From the NCBI RefSeq assembly GCF_022835695.1, contig NZ_BQUV01000004.1, forward strand, positions 434,001 to 498,000: a stretch of DNA of 64,000 bases, written 5' to 3'. The notes under the pieces were generated by a model. The model was not told the DNA's origin. It ran no database searches and saw nothing but the letters and a program-made list of their open reading frames with translations. The translations under genes were made by a program, and so were the position numbers. Origin of the DNA: Bradyrhizobium sp. Ce-3. Its GTDB lineage: Bacteria > Pseudomonadota > Alphaproteobacteria > Rhizobiales > Xanthobacteraceae. Below are positions 30,781 through 38,878 of this stretch, piece by piece. Each line of letters opens with the position of its first letter. The stretch's first letter is position 1.

Positions 30781-31944
30781 TTAGTCCGCGAGCTGGAAGC
30801 GCTCGAAGCGGTCGAGCTCCTCCTCGATGCGGCGCTTCAGTTCCTTGCGCGAGGCCTGCTTCTTGCCGTTACCGACCCAGCTCCATTTCTGCATCAGGAG
30901 CTTCCTGTTCTGCCGGTCGGTCTTGAGATCGAGCGCAGCGACGATGTCATCGCCGACCAGCACCGGCAGCGCGAAATAGCCGAACAGCCGCTTCTGCTTC
31001 GGCACATAGGCCTCGAAGCGGTGGCCATAGCCGAAGAACAGCTCGGTGCGCTTGCGCTGGATGACCAGCGGATCGAACGGCGAGAGGATGTGAACCAAAG
31101 CGGGATCGCCCTCGCCGGTTGCTTCCAGCACCTCGGGCCGCGCCCAATGCTCCTGCTTGCCGGCGCCATCGAGCGCGATCCGGACCAGCTCCTTGCGGCG
31201 CACCCTCGCCTCGATCAGGCCGCGCACCGCCTTCTTGCTCGGCGCGTCGAGGTGGCAGATTGAATCCAGGCTGACGATGCCCTGCGAGCGCAGCGCGCGA
31301 TCGAGCAGATAGGCAATTCGGGCCGAGGCCGGCGCGGGCTTCGGCGGCCTGTCCCAGCCGAAATGCCTGCCCATCAGCTCGTAGGTCTTCAGCATGCCGG
31401 CGCGCTCGCTGATCGTGACCACGCCGCCGTAGAAGGCGAGCTGCAGCGCCCGCTTGGAAGGCTTCCGGCTCTGCCAGAGATGCTCCTTCTCGGTCAGCAC
31501 GTCGTCTTCGATGTCGCGGATGGTCAGCGGCCCCTCGCGCAGCAGCCGCATGATCTTGCGGGTATCCGCCGGGGTCACCGACGAGAACCATTTATGGCCG
31601 TCGCGCTTGTGCGCCTTCATCGCCGGCAGGAAGATGCCGATGTCCTTGGACGGAATGTAGGACAGCGCGTGGGTCCAGTATTCGAACACGCTCTTGTCCT
31701 GGCTCTGCGCCTGCTTGAGGTCGGCGCGGCGGTAGTCCGGAATCCGGGTGAACAGGATGTGGTGATGGCAGCGTTCGATCACGTTGATGGTGTCGATCTG
31801 CACATAGCCGAGATGGTCGACGGCGGCCGCTACCGCTGACGCCCCCTCCCCGAACGGGGCCGTTATATCGAGCCGCTGCGCGCGCAGCCAAATGTGGCGG
31901 GCAGCGGCAGTGTTCAGGGATAAGGGTTCGGCGGCGCGGGGCAT
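30781..31944 (-). CDS. AlkX/YcaQ-type DNA glycosylase, winged-helix
   Basis: 387 residues of the HTH_42 family. The catalytic Q-x-D motif is Q49-I50-D51 in LGYVQIDTINVIERCHHHILFTRIPDY; QxD rather than QxQ marks the YcaQ/AlkX branch, which unhooks interstrand DNA crosslinks and N7-alkyl adducts. Further family blocks are FEYWTHALSYIPSKDIGIFLPAMKAHK, HILSPFDPLVIQRKRTELFFGYGHRFEAYVPKQKRLFGYFALPVLVGDDIVAALDLKTDR. It is cytoplasmic, with neighbours of unrelated function. Confidence 0.88.
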   Translation of the reverse strand: MPRAAEPLSLNTAAARHIWLRAQRLDITAPFGEGASAVAAAVDHLGYVQIDTINVIERCHHHILFTRIPDYRRADLKQAQSQDKSVFEYWTHALSYIPSKDIGIFLPAMKAHKRDGHKWFSSVTPADTRKIMRLLREGPLTIRDIEDDVLTEKEHLWQSRKPSKRALQLAFYGGVVTISERAGMLKTYELMGRHFGWDRPPKPAPASARIAYLLDRALRSQGIVSLDSICHLDAPSKKAVRGLIEARVRRKELVRIALDGAGKQEHWARPEVLEATGEGDPALVHILSPFDPLVIQRKRTELFFGYGHRFEAYVPKQKRLFGYFALPVLVGDDIVAALDLKTDRQNRKLLMQKWSWVGNGKKQASRKELKRRIEEELDRFERFQLAD

Positions 31945-32039
31945 TGCCCCGGCAATGTAGTGAGATTCGCGCTTGTGTGGAGAGCCGCGCGCGGGAAATC
32001 AGCGCCGCATCATCATGCAGGCTTGGGCGTGCGGACCGG

Positions 32040-32282
32040 CTAGTCCGATCCGACGGCCCGCCGCAGCCACGGAACGTCCCGCATCGCGGCCGCGAGCGCG
32101 GCGCCTTCCTCGTGGAAGATCCCGAACGAATGACCGCCAACCGGAAACCAGCCCCTGCTGTCTTCGACGTCCCGCCGATACTCCTCGAAGCCGATGGTGC
32201 CGTCCGGGCGCAGGAAGATATCGACGCAGCGCGCGCCGTCTTCGTCATTGATCGAGCGAAGCACGCGATTGACGTGAGCCAT
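32040..32282 (-). CDS. Small conserved protein (80 aa)
   Basis: 80 residues from ATG 32282, which has GAGAGGGAGAG upstream; a longer frame to 32315 lacks such a site. The sequence reads MAHVNRVLRSINDEDGARCVDIFLRPDGTIGFEEYRRDVEDSRGWFPVGGHSFGIFHEEGAALAAA, a compact soluble domain with a DxFxRPDGTxGFEEYRRDxED core. I do not recognise a functional family. It is divergent from ompA. Confidence 0.7.
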   Translation of the reverse strand: MAHVNRVLRSINDEDGARCVDIFLRPDGTIGFEEYRRDVEDSRGWFPVGGHSFGIFHEEGAALAAAMRDVPWLRRAVGSD

Positions 32283-32423
32283 GCCGGCTCTCCCTCTCAG
32301 CTCTCCCTGGCGCACTTATCCGTGACCCAGATCACATTCCGGGCTTTGAACCCGTCCTAGGTTCCCGGCATCAAAACGACAGCAAGCCGGATCGGCTGGC
32401 TCGACACTTTAAGGACGAAAACC

Positions 32424-33056
32424 ATGCCCCGCTCACTTTCCATGTCTCTTTTGACGATCGGCGCTGCGCTGTCGATGACGGCGGGCGTTGCACTGGCCGG
32501 CAGCGACACCGTTCCGGCCGCCCAGATCCTCAATGCGCTGAAGCCGAAATCGGCCACCCGCGGCCTCTCCGCCGGCACGCAGATCGACCCGGCCGCATCG
32601 GCCAAGGAGGCGAGCTTCCTCAACACCGTTCGCAACCGGCAGACCCGCTCGCTGTCATTGGGCGAACGCCAGGAGATCGCCGACATCGCCGCCAACAAGC
32701 CGAAGATCGATCTGGAGATTCACTTCGACTACAACTCGGCCGACATCGCCAAGGGCTCGACCCAGGCGGTGCAGGAGCTCGGCAAGGCGCTGGCGGACGC
32801 CAGCATGAAGGGCTCGACCTTCGTCGTCGCCGGCCACACCGACGCGATCGGCGGCGAGGCCTATAACCAGGATCTCTCGGAGCGCCGCGCCGATACCATC
32901 AAGCGGTATCTGGTCGAGCGTTACGGCCTCAACGGCTCCGACCTCGTGACCGTCGGCTACGGCAAGACCCGGCCGAAGGACCCGAACGCGCCGATGGACC
33001 CGACCAATCGCCGCGTGCAGGTCGTCAACATGGATACCAAGACGGCCGCGCAGTAA
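32424..33056 (+). CDS. OmpA family outer-membrane/peptidoglycan-binding protein
   Basis: 210 residues. A Sec signal peptide covers about 1-25 (MSLLTIGAALSMTAGVALAGS). The C-terminal OmpA domain (about 95-200) has IHFDYNSADIAKGSTQAVQELGKAL and the diaminopimelate-binding region VAGHTDAIGGEAYNQDLSERRADTIKRYLVERYGL with conserved Asp and Arg, so it should bind peptidoglycan in the periplasm. The 70-residue N-terminal part has no barrel. It converges on the PMT gene. Confidence 0.88.
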   Translation: MPRSLSMSLLTIGAALSMTAGVALAGSDTVPAAQILNALKPKSATRGLSAGTQIDPAASAKEASFLNTVRNRQTRSLSLGERQEIADIAANKPKIDLEIHFDYNSADIAKGSTQAVQELGKALADASMKGSTFVVAGHTDAIGGEAYNQDLSERRADTIKRYLVERYGLNGSDLVTVGYGKTRPKDPNAPMDPTNRRVQVVNMDTKTAAQ

Positions 33057-33078
33057 TCCAGCGTCCGCAATCCTGGCA

Positions 33079-33100
33079 GTTTCAGATCCAGTTCTGAAAC
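33079..33100. terminator. Hairpin between convergent ompA and PMT genes
   Basis: 8-bp stem GTTTCAGA / TCTGAAAC with loop TCCAGT. It overlaps the PMT stop codon and lies 23 bases after the ompA stop. No long T-run, so it is a modest terminator. Confidence 0.4.
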
Positions 33101-34413
33101 AGCATCAGCCGATTGAAGGTCGCCATCGAGGTCCCGATCGCGGCCGCCGTGACCGGCAGCATCGCGATGAAGCCTGCGCATCCGACCGCCACGAACGCCC
33201 ACAGCAGCCAGCGCGGCGCGCCCTTGCGCGTCAGCGCGTAGACCAGCACGAAGCTCGCGGTGGTCGCCGCCGGCAGATAATAATAGATGAAGCCGAGCGT
33301 GCGCGGCAGCAGCGCCCAGGCGAGATACGGCCCGAGATAGAACGCGAGCACCAGGAACGCATCGCGGCTGCGCCCGACGATCCAGTCGCGCAGCGCGACG
33401 ATCAGCGCGATCAGCGCCGGCCACAGCAGGAGCGGGTTGCCGAGCAACACGATCGCGGCGAAGGCGTCGTCACCGACCTTCTCGAACAGGTACCAGACCG
33501 GGCGCACCAAAAACGGCCAGGACGGCCATGAGCTCATATAGGTGTGGCCCGCGATCGCGCTCGTGGTGTTGTCGGCGAAGATGCGGCGCTGTGCCTCGAT
33601 GATGTCCGATAGCGAGAGGCCGTACAGCGGCACGAAGGTCGCGAGATAGGCGACCGAGGGGATCAGCACGAAGCAGACAAGAGCATGCGGCAGGCGAAAA
33701 TCCGGCCACAAATCCGGCCGGTACCAATCCTCGGCATTGGCATCGGCAAAACGGGTGCGCCAGCCCTGCATCACGCGGATCACGGCCACGATCGCGATGC
33801 AGGTCGCGAGCACGAACAGCCCGCTCCATTTGCAGCCACTCGCAAGCCCGGCGAAGAGCCCCGCCAGCGCAAAGGCGGAGTGCGGCCGCTGCTGCCTGAA
33901 GCCGTGGAGGAACGCCGCGATCGCGAACAGACAGAAAGCCAGCGCAAAAATATCCAGCATCGCGATGCGCGACTGCACGAACAGCATCTGGTTGCAGAAG
34001 GCGAGCAGCACCGCCGCGATCGCGCGCTCCTGCGACGCGAACAGCGCGAGCGCGCCGAGATAGACCGCGACCAGCGCCAGCGCGCCGAACAGCGCCGCGG
34101 GATAGCGCCAGCCCAACGGCACGTCGCCAAACGCCTTGATCGAGAGCGCGATGATCTCCTTGGCAAGCGGCGGATGCATCGGGTTGAGCATCGGGCCCTC
34201 GCGCACCGGCAGCAGCATCTGCCGTGCCGCCGGCACGTAATGCACCTCATCGAAATAGAGCTTGTCCGGCGTCGTGATCCCGATCAGCAGCACGACGTGG
34301 GCAACGACGAAGATGATGGCCGCAGCGATCGCCGCGCGCGTGACTGGACGGCGGTCAACAGAAGACGATTTGCTTGCGGTGTTCAATGGGCGGGCACGAT
34401 GAGAAGGGAACAA
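33082..34413 (-). CDS. PMT-family protein O-mannosyltransferase-like membrane enzyme (GT39)
   Basis: 443 residues with about ten membrane helices. The first periplasmic loop carries the catalytic-type acidic pair in KLYFDEVHYVPAARQML (D55-E56), then NPMHPPLAKEIIALSIKAFGD, both typical of dolichyl-phosphate-mannose protein mannosyltransferases and their ArnT-like relatives. It would move a sugar from a polyprenyl-phosphate donor to a secreted protein or lipid on the periplasmic side. The start is uncertain: TTG 34413 is the longest choice and no ATG precedes the first helix. It is divergent from a FecR / Thr-Pro-rich outer-membrane gene pair. Confidence 0.83.
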   Translation of the reverse strand: MFPSHRARPLNTASKSSSVDRRPVTRAAIAAAIIFVVAHVVLLIGITTPDKLYFDEVHYVPAARQMLLPVREGPMLNPMHPPLAKEIIALSIKAFGDVPLGWRYPAALFGALALVAVYLGALALFASQERAIAAVLLAFCNQMLFVQSRIAMLDIFALAFCLFAIAAFLHGFRQQRPHSAFALAGLFAGLASGCKWSGLFVLATCIAIVAVIRVMQGWRTRFADANAEDWYRPDLWPDFRLPHALVCFVLIPSVAYLATFVPLYGLSLSDIIEAQRRIFADNTTSAIAGHTYMSSWPSWPFLVRPVWYLFEKVGDDAFAAIVLLGNPLLLWPALIALIVALRDWIVGRSRDAFLVLAFYLGPYLAWALLPRTLGFIYYYLPAATTASFVLVYALTRKGAPRWLLWAFVAVGCAGFIAMLPVTAAAIGTSMATFNRLMLFQNWI

Positions 34414-34634
34414 GTGTGAGCGAAGTGTGAGCTACGCGTGCACGCATCGCACGTGACGAGGGTGATTATGTGACGTGTGTGATCAGAACTCACTTTCACA
34501 GACGCACCATTGAACATAGTCGAATCGACGGACACTAACCATCCAGTCACCTCGGCGGAGTTTGTGACATATATACAATATCAGGTGCGTGCGCGATCCG
34601 GTACGATGACGGCGTTCAGTCGATCGGTATTGCA

Positions 34635-35333
34635 ATGAATTCGCCTCACAGCTTTTTCTCCCTGGCTGCAATCGGTCTTGCCGTCGCGCTGACGGCACAT
34701 CCCGCTCAGGCGCAGACGCGCGTCGGCGAAGCGGCGATGGTGAAGAACGAGGTCGTCCGCGTTGCGGCTGCGACCATGCCGATCAATGTCGGCGATGCGC
34801 TGCTGCGCGACGAGACGGTGCGCACCGGTCTCGAGAGCGCGGCGCGGCTGGTGATGGCCGACAGCACCAACCTCTCGCTCGGACCGAATGCCTCGCTCAA
34901 GCTCGATCGCACCGTGTTCGACGACGAGCATCACTATCGCGATGTCGCGATCCGCCTGACCTCGGGTGCATTCCGCTTCGTCACCGGCCACTCGGAGAAG
35001 GCGGCCTACAAGATCAACACGCCGCTTGCGACCATCGGCGTGCGCGGCACGGTGCTCGACATCCTGTCGCAGCGCGGCCAGACCATCGTCGTGCTGCAGG
35101 AAGGCGCGTCGACCGTCTGCACTGCCAGCAAGCAGTGCCTCGATCTGACCCAGCCCGGCGACACCGCGATCATCACCTCGAGCGGCGGCCGCACCACGAT
35201 CCAGAAGACCAACACTCCGCCCTGGACCTTTGCCGCGACCTGCAGCCAGGCGGCGGGACTCTGCACGGTGACCCAGTTTGCCGACGCCACACCGGGCAAT
35301 GACGATCCCACCGGCATGCTGTGCGGACGGTGA
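34635..35333 (+). CDS. Secreted FecR-domain protein
   Basis: 232 residues. Signal peptide of about 27 residues (SLAAIGLAVALTAHPAQAQ). The FecR fold is visible in INVGDALLRDETVRTGLESAARLVMADSTNLSLGPNASLKLDRTVFD and AYKINTPLATIGVRGTVLDILSQRGQTIVVLQEGASTVC. No membrane helix follows, so it is a free periplasmic or surface FecR-type domain and not a classical iron anti-sigma regulator. The C-terminus has four Cys. The start of the next gene is three bases after its stop, so the two are co-translated. Confidence 0.85.
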   Translation: MNSPHSFFSLAAIGLAVALTAHPAQAQTRVGEAAMVKNEVVRVAAATMPINVGDALLRDETVRTGLESAARLVMADSTNLSLGPNASLKLDRTVFDDEHHYRDVAIRLTSGAFRFVTGHSEKAAYKINTPLATIGVRGTVLDILSQRGQTIVVLQEGASTVCTASKQCLDLTQPGDTAIITSSGGRTTIQKTNTPPWTFAATCSQAAGLCTVTQFADATPGNDDPTGMLCGR

Positions 35334-35335
35334 CG

Positions 35336-36544
35336 ATGCTGCGCCGGATCCATCACCTGATCCCGTCGACGGCTCTGACGGTGGCGCTGTCGCTCGCGAT
35401 GCTGCAGGCGGTGGCTGCGCCGGCCCAGGCCCAGACTCCGCGGCCGACGTCGACGCCATCGACGAACTGCACGTCGAATCCCGATTCCGAGTTCTCGGTG
35501 TCGCCGAACTGCGGATCGACCTCCACGCCGACGCCTACTCCCACGCCAACCCCGACCCCCACGCCAACTCCGACACCGACACCGACACCGACACCAACGC
35601 CGAGCCCTTCGCCGACCCCGACGCCAACTCCGACCCCAACGCCGATCACCGGCGCGCCGTCGAGCGGCAGCTCGATCAACGGGCTCGCCGACCAGCGCTT
35701 CAACCAGATGATCACCAACCGCGTGCTCGGCACGGTGCTGCTCGGCGTCAACGAGCAGATCAATTGCGACGACTGCATCAGCGCGTTCGGGTCGGCCGGC
35801 TCGTTCTCGGCCGGCATCCACGGCCGCAAGACCATCACGCCGAATCTGTCGCTGCTCGCCGGCATCGCCTACACGCAATATGGCGAGGGCGGCTACAACG
35901 TCACCAGTGCGCCGATCGGCGCCTTTGCGCTGCGCTACGACTTCGTCGACTGGGGCTCGTCCCGTCCGTTCTTCGACATCGGCACCATCCTCTCGCCGTC
36001 CGAGCGGGTGCGCTATACCCGCAACTACGCGACCAGCCTCGGCCCGGTGTCGATCACGAGCCAGACCTCGAGCGAGAATTACGGCGTGTACGGGCGCGCA
36101 GGCTGGATCAGCCGGCTGTCGGCGCGTGACGAGGTCGCGGCCTCGGTCGAGGTCTGGCAGCTGTGGCAGCGGGTCAAAGGCTACAGCGACCCCGCCATGG
36201 CCTTCAATCCGTTCGACGCCACCATCGCCGACGGCACCGATCGCACCAGCCTGGTCAAGATCGGGGGCCAGTGGACCCATCTGTTCGGCTCGAACATCGA
36301 AACCAACATCAACGGCGGCTGGGTGCAATCCTTCGCCACCCATTCCGGCATCGTCGCCACCGTCACCGGCGATGGGACCATCGTGCCGACGATGGGCAAC
36401 CAGGGCTGGTTCGAATATGGCGGCCGTGTCGGCTTCCGCATCACCAAGGGCTGGATCGCCGATCTGTTCGTCAACGGCACCGCCGGGCCGCAGCCGGTCG
36501 GCAACACGCTGCACGGCGGCATCGGCCTGCGGATCAATTACTGA
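35336..36544 (+). CDS. Outer-membrane beta-barrel protein with Thr-Pro repeat linker
   Basis: 402 residues from ATG 35336. A signal peptide ends near APAQAQT. A short Cys-containing part (STNCTSNPDSEFSVSPNCGS) precedes an uninterrupted Thr/Ser-Pro linker of 20 dipeptides, then an autotransporter-like beta-barrel of about 285 residues with alternating aromatic strands (FSAGIHGRKTITPNLSLLAGIAYTQYGEGGYN, FALRYDFVDWGS) and the barrel-closing C-terminus GGIGLRINY. The barrel should sit in the outer membrane with the linker in the periplasm or at the surface. Partnered with the FecR-domain protein just upstream. Function unknown. Confidence 0.83.
   Translation: MLRRIHHLIPSTALTVALSLAMLQAVAAPAQAQTPRPTSTPSTNCTSNPDSEFSVSPNCGSTSTPTPTPTPTPTPTPTPTPTPTPTPTPSPSPTPTPTPTPTPITGAPSSGSSINGLADQRFNQMITNRVLGTVLLGVNEQINCDDCISAFGSAGSFSAGIHGRKTITPNLSLLAGIAYTQYGEGGYNVTSAPIGAFALRYDFVDWGSSRPFFDIGTILSPSERVRYTRNYATSLGPVSITSQTSSENYGVYGRAGWISRLSARDEVAASVEVWQLWQRVKGYSDPAMAFNPFDATIADGTDRTSLVKIGGQWTHLFGSNIETNINGGWVQSFATHSGIVATVTGDGTIVPTMGNQGWFEYGGRVGFRITKGWIADLFVNGTAGPQPVGNTLHGGIGLRINY
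35525..35644 (+). repeat. Thr-Pro dipeptide repeat within the barrel gene
   Basis: Forty codons give 13 Thr-Pro, 2 Ser-Pro and 5 Thr-Pro units. Codons for both residues are mixed (ACG, ACT, ACC, ACA; CCG, CCT, CCC, CCA), with only a short run of identical ACACCG units, so the repeat is mainly kept at protein level. Confidence 0.88.
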
Positions 36545-36552
36545 AACGAGCG

Positions 36553-36582
36553 TTCCTCGCCCCGCAAGAGGGGGGCGAGGAA
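36553..36582. terminator. Hairpin between convergent barrel and VOC genes
   Basis: Perfect 11-bp stem TTCCTCGCCCC / GGGGCGAGGAA. It lies between a plus-strand stop at 36544 and a minus-strand stop at 36590 and would stop both. The sequence resembles the TCGCCCCGC repeat at 23028-23217. Confidence 0.65.
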
Positions 36583-36589
36583 GTACGAA

Positions 36590-37078
36590 TCAAGCCGCCG
36601 CCTCGCCTTCATAGGCCCGGCGCAGGCCTTCGACGTCGAGCTTGATCATGCCGAGCACGGCCTGCATCACGCGCGCGGCGGCCGCGGCGTCGGAGCCGCC
36701 GAGATATTGCCGGACCGCCGCCGGCACGATCTGCCAGGCCACGCCGTAGCGATCGCGCAGCCAGCCGCATTGCTCCTCCTTGCCGCCATTCGCGAGCAGC
36801 GCGGCCCAGAGCCGGTCGACCTCGGCCTGATCGACGCAGTCGATCGCGAACGAGACCGCGTGGCTATGCTCCATCTTCATCCCGCCGTTCAGCGCCATGA
36901 AGCGCTGACCGGCGAGCGTGAATTCGACCAGCAACACCGTGCCGGCCTTGCCGCCGGGACTGTCGATCACATTCCTCTGGACCGTCTCGATCCCAGAGTT
37001 GGGCAGCAGCGAGACATAGAGGTTCGCGGCCTCCTCGGCCTCGCCGTTGAACCACAGGCAGGGAGATATCTTGGACAT
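36590..37078 (-). CDS. PhnB-like VOC superfamily protein
   Basis: 162 residues. It begins KISPCLWFNGEAEEAANLYVSLLPNSGIE, the start of the PhnB / 3-demethylubiquinone-methyltransferase-like VOC family, then GTVLLVEFTLAGQRFMALNGG and CGWLRDRYGVAWQIVP. No obvious metal triad can be assigned, as is usual for this group; many members bind small ligands. It is followed downstream of a second VOC gene in the same direction, 30 bases away, so the two are probably an operon. Confidence 0.82.
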   Translation of the reverse strand: MSKISPCLWFNGEAEEAANLYVSLLPNSGIETVQRNVIDSPGGKAGTVLLVEFTLAGQRFMALNGGMKMEHSHAVSFAIDCVDQAEVDRLWAALLANGGKEEQCGWLRDRYGVAWQIVPAAVRQYLGGSDAAAAARVMQAVLGMIKLDVEGLRRAYEGEAAA

Positions 37079-37108
37079 GCGTCAGCTCCTCGGGATGGCA
37101 GGAAGCGA

Positions 37109-37540
37109 TCAGGCGGTGGCGGCCTGCGCCTTGGTCGCGGCCTCGAGATCCATCCACATCACTTCCCAGATGTGACCGTCCGGATCCTCGAAGCTGCGGC
37201 CATACATGAAGCCGTAATCCTGCTGCGGCGACGGATCGGCGCTGCCGCCCGCGCCCGTCGCCTTGGTCACGTAACCGTCGACCGCATCGCGGTTCGCGGC
37301 CGAGAGGCAGAGCAGCACTTCGCTGGTGGTCCGGGCATCGGCGATCGTCTTCGAGGTGAACTGCCGGAATTTGTCGTGGGTCAGCAGCATCACGAAAATG
37401 GTCTCCGAGATCACCATGCAGGAGGCGGTATCGTCGGAGAATTGCGGATTCCTGGTCGCGCCGATCGCCTCGTAGAAGGCGGTGGCGCGGGCGAGATTGC
37501 TGACCGGCAGGTTGACGAAGATCATTTGAGGGTTAGCCAC
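37109..37540 (-). CDS. VOC family (glyoxalase/bleomycin-resistance-like) protein
   Basis: 143 residues. Start GTG 37540 is chosen because AGGAG lies seven bases upstream, giving MANPQMIFVNLPVSNLARATAFYEAIGA. The C-terminal strand SFEDPDGHIWEVMWMDL carries the Glu of the usual metal site; the whole resembles the lactoylglutathione-lyase-like proteins of the COG3607 type. Substrate unknown. Likely co-transcribed with the PhnB-like gene. Confidence 0.82.
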   Translation of the reverse strand: MANPQMIFVNLPVSNLARATAFYEAIGATRNPQFSDDTASCMVISETIFVMLLTHDKFRQFTSKTIADARTTSEVLLCLSAANRDAVDGYVTKATGAGGSADPSPQQDYGFMYGRSFEDPDGHIWEVMWMDLEAATKAQAATA

Positions 37541-37645
37541 GCGAAGAACTCCTGTTGGCGGGGTTGTGCCCCGAGGACGAACCGGATAGCCCGATCCCGA
37601 CATGACAGCAGAGATTTTTCTTGCGACGTCCTGCCGCAGGCTGCC

Positions 37646-38662
37646 TCAGGTCACGATCGGCGTCGGCATGGTCAGGAATGCCCGCGTCACATGCCAGAAC
37701 AGCTCGCGGTTGGTGGCCAGCGCCACCGAATGCGCCGTGCCGGGCAGGATGATGAACTGCCGGTCGCCGTTCGGCAGCTTGTTGAAGAACTCCTCGAGGT
37801 CCCGCACCGCCGCGATCCCGTCATACTCGCCGCGCACCAGCAGCACCGGCGCCAGCACCTTGTCCGGATGCACCACCGGCAAATTGGCGGTCATGTCGAG
37901 ATAGGTGCCGGTCGGGATCTGGTCGCCGAACTGCATCTCGACATCGGCCAACGCTTCCATCACCGCGGGATCCGACGTGCCGGGCCTGTCGCGGGTGGCG
38001 ATCGAGCGGATCATGTCGCGGTTGCGCTTGCGCATGTTGTGGCTGCGGTAATAAGCGAGCTGTTCGGCGCGCTTCGCCAGCGTCGGCGAGCCCTCGCCCT
38101 TGTAGGTGAAGGCCGCGAACACCAGCCGGTCGATCCGCTCGGGCGCGGCCATCGCGAACGCGCCGGCCCGCAGCGCGCCGGAGGACTCGCCGACGAAATG
38201 ATATCGGCTCTGTCCGGTCTCGCGCGCGATCACCTCGACCGCGGCTTTGAGATCCTCGACGCCGCTTGCGATGTCGGCATTGCCGGAGGTCCGGCCCGAC
38301 TTGCCGTAGTTCTCGTGGTCCATGGTCCAGCAATCGAAGCCGTAGCGCGCGAAGACATTGAGCAGCGAATACTCACCCTTGCCCGGCACGGTGAGGTCGA
38401 ACGCCCGCGATGTCACCGACGAGCCGTGGACGAAGAACACCACGGGCCGCGCCGGCTCGCCCGGCTTCGGCGCGCCGACCCGCTTGCGGAACATCCACAA
38501 GGGAATGTCACCCTTCTTCGCCCAATATTCGTTGCTCCATATTTCCCCGTCGGCAGGAACGGCGGTCGCGGCCTGCGCCGGTGCTTCGCCGAGCACGCCG
38601 GTGGCCGCCGCAACGCCGATGCCCTTGATGATGGTACGCCGCGAATGATCTGGCTGAATCAT
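37646..38662 (-). CDS. Exported alpha/beta hydrolase
   Basis: 338 residues from ATG 38662 (GGGAGCG upstream); a frame extending to 38770 is not conserved. A twin-arginine-like signal reads HSRRTIIKGIGVAAATGVLGEAPAQA. The fold is plain: oxyanion HGSSVT near 79, nucleophile elbow HFVGESSGALRAG (Ser160), the acidic residue in LLVRGEYDG and the catalytic His in LPGTAHSVAL. It acts on an ester or amide in the periplasm; the substrate is unknown. Divergent from the amidohydrolase gene, with about 215 bases between them. Confidence 0.84.
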   Translation of the reverse strand: MIQPDHSRRTIIKGIGVAAATGVLGEAPAQAATAVPADGEIWSNEYWAKKGDIPLWMFRKRVGAPKPGEPARPVVFFVHGSSVTSRAFDLTVPGKGEYSLLNVFARYGFDCWTMDHENYGKSGRTSGNADIASGVEDLKAAVEVIARETGQSRYHFVGESSGALRAGAFAMAAPERIDRLVFAAFTYKGEGSPTLAKRAEQLAYYRSHNMRKRNRDMIRSIATRDRPGTSDPAVMEALADVEMQFGDQIPTGTYLDMTANLPVVHPDKVLAPVLLVRGEYDGIAAVRDLEEFFNKLPNGDRQFIILPGTAHSVALATNRELFWHVTRAFLTMPTPIVT

Positions 38663-38878
38663 GGTTCGCTCCCTTCCGGATTTCTTCGTTCGATCCGGTG
38701 CGATCGAGCATAGCAGCGCGCAGATGTGGTTGTGCAACCGGCGCATTTCGCCTGTTCCAAACCGATGCACGATTTTGTGAACGTGGTTTCCGGCAATCGG
38801 CGCGGACGGCGGACAGGCTTGGTCCTAGTCTCCGCCGCGGTTTGACCGGAAACATCCGGCGTGAAGCGGGAGCGAAGA

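Noticed and set aside
35525-35644. Possible CRISPR-like array
   Set aside because: No spacer-repeat pattern: it is a coding dipeptide repeat.
35353-35865. Minus-strand frame with a Val-Gly repeat
   Set aside because: It is the mirror of the Thr-Pro codons; the plus-strand gene has signal peptide and barrel features.
36707-38713. 668-codon plus-strand frame
   Set aside because: Crosses three minus-strand genes with clear motifs; no domain and no start site support.
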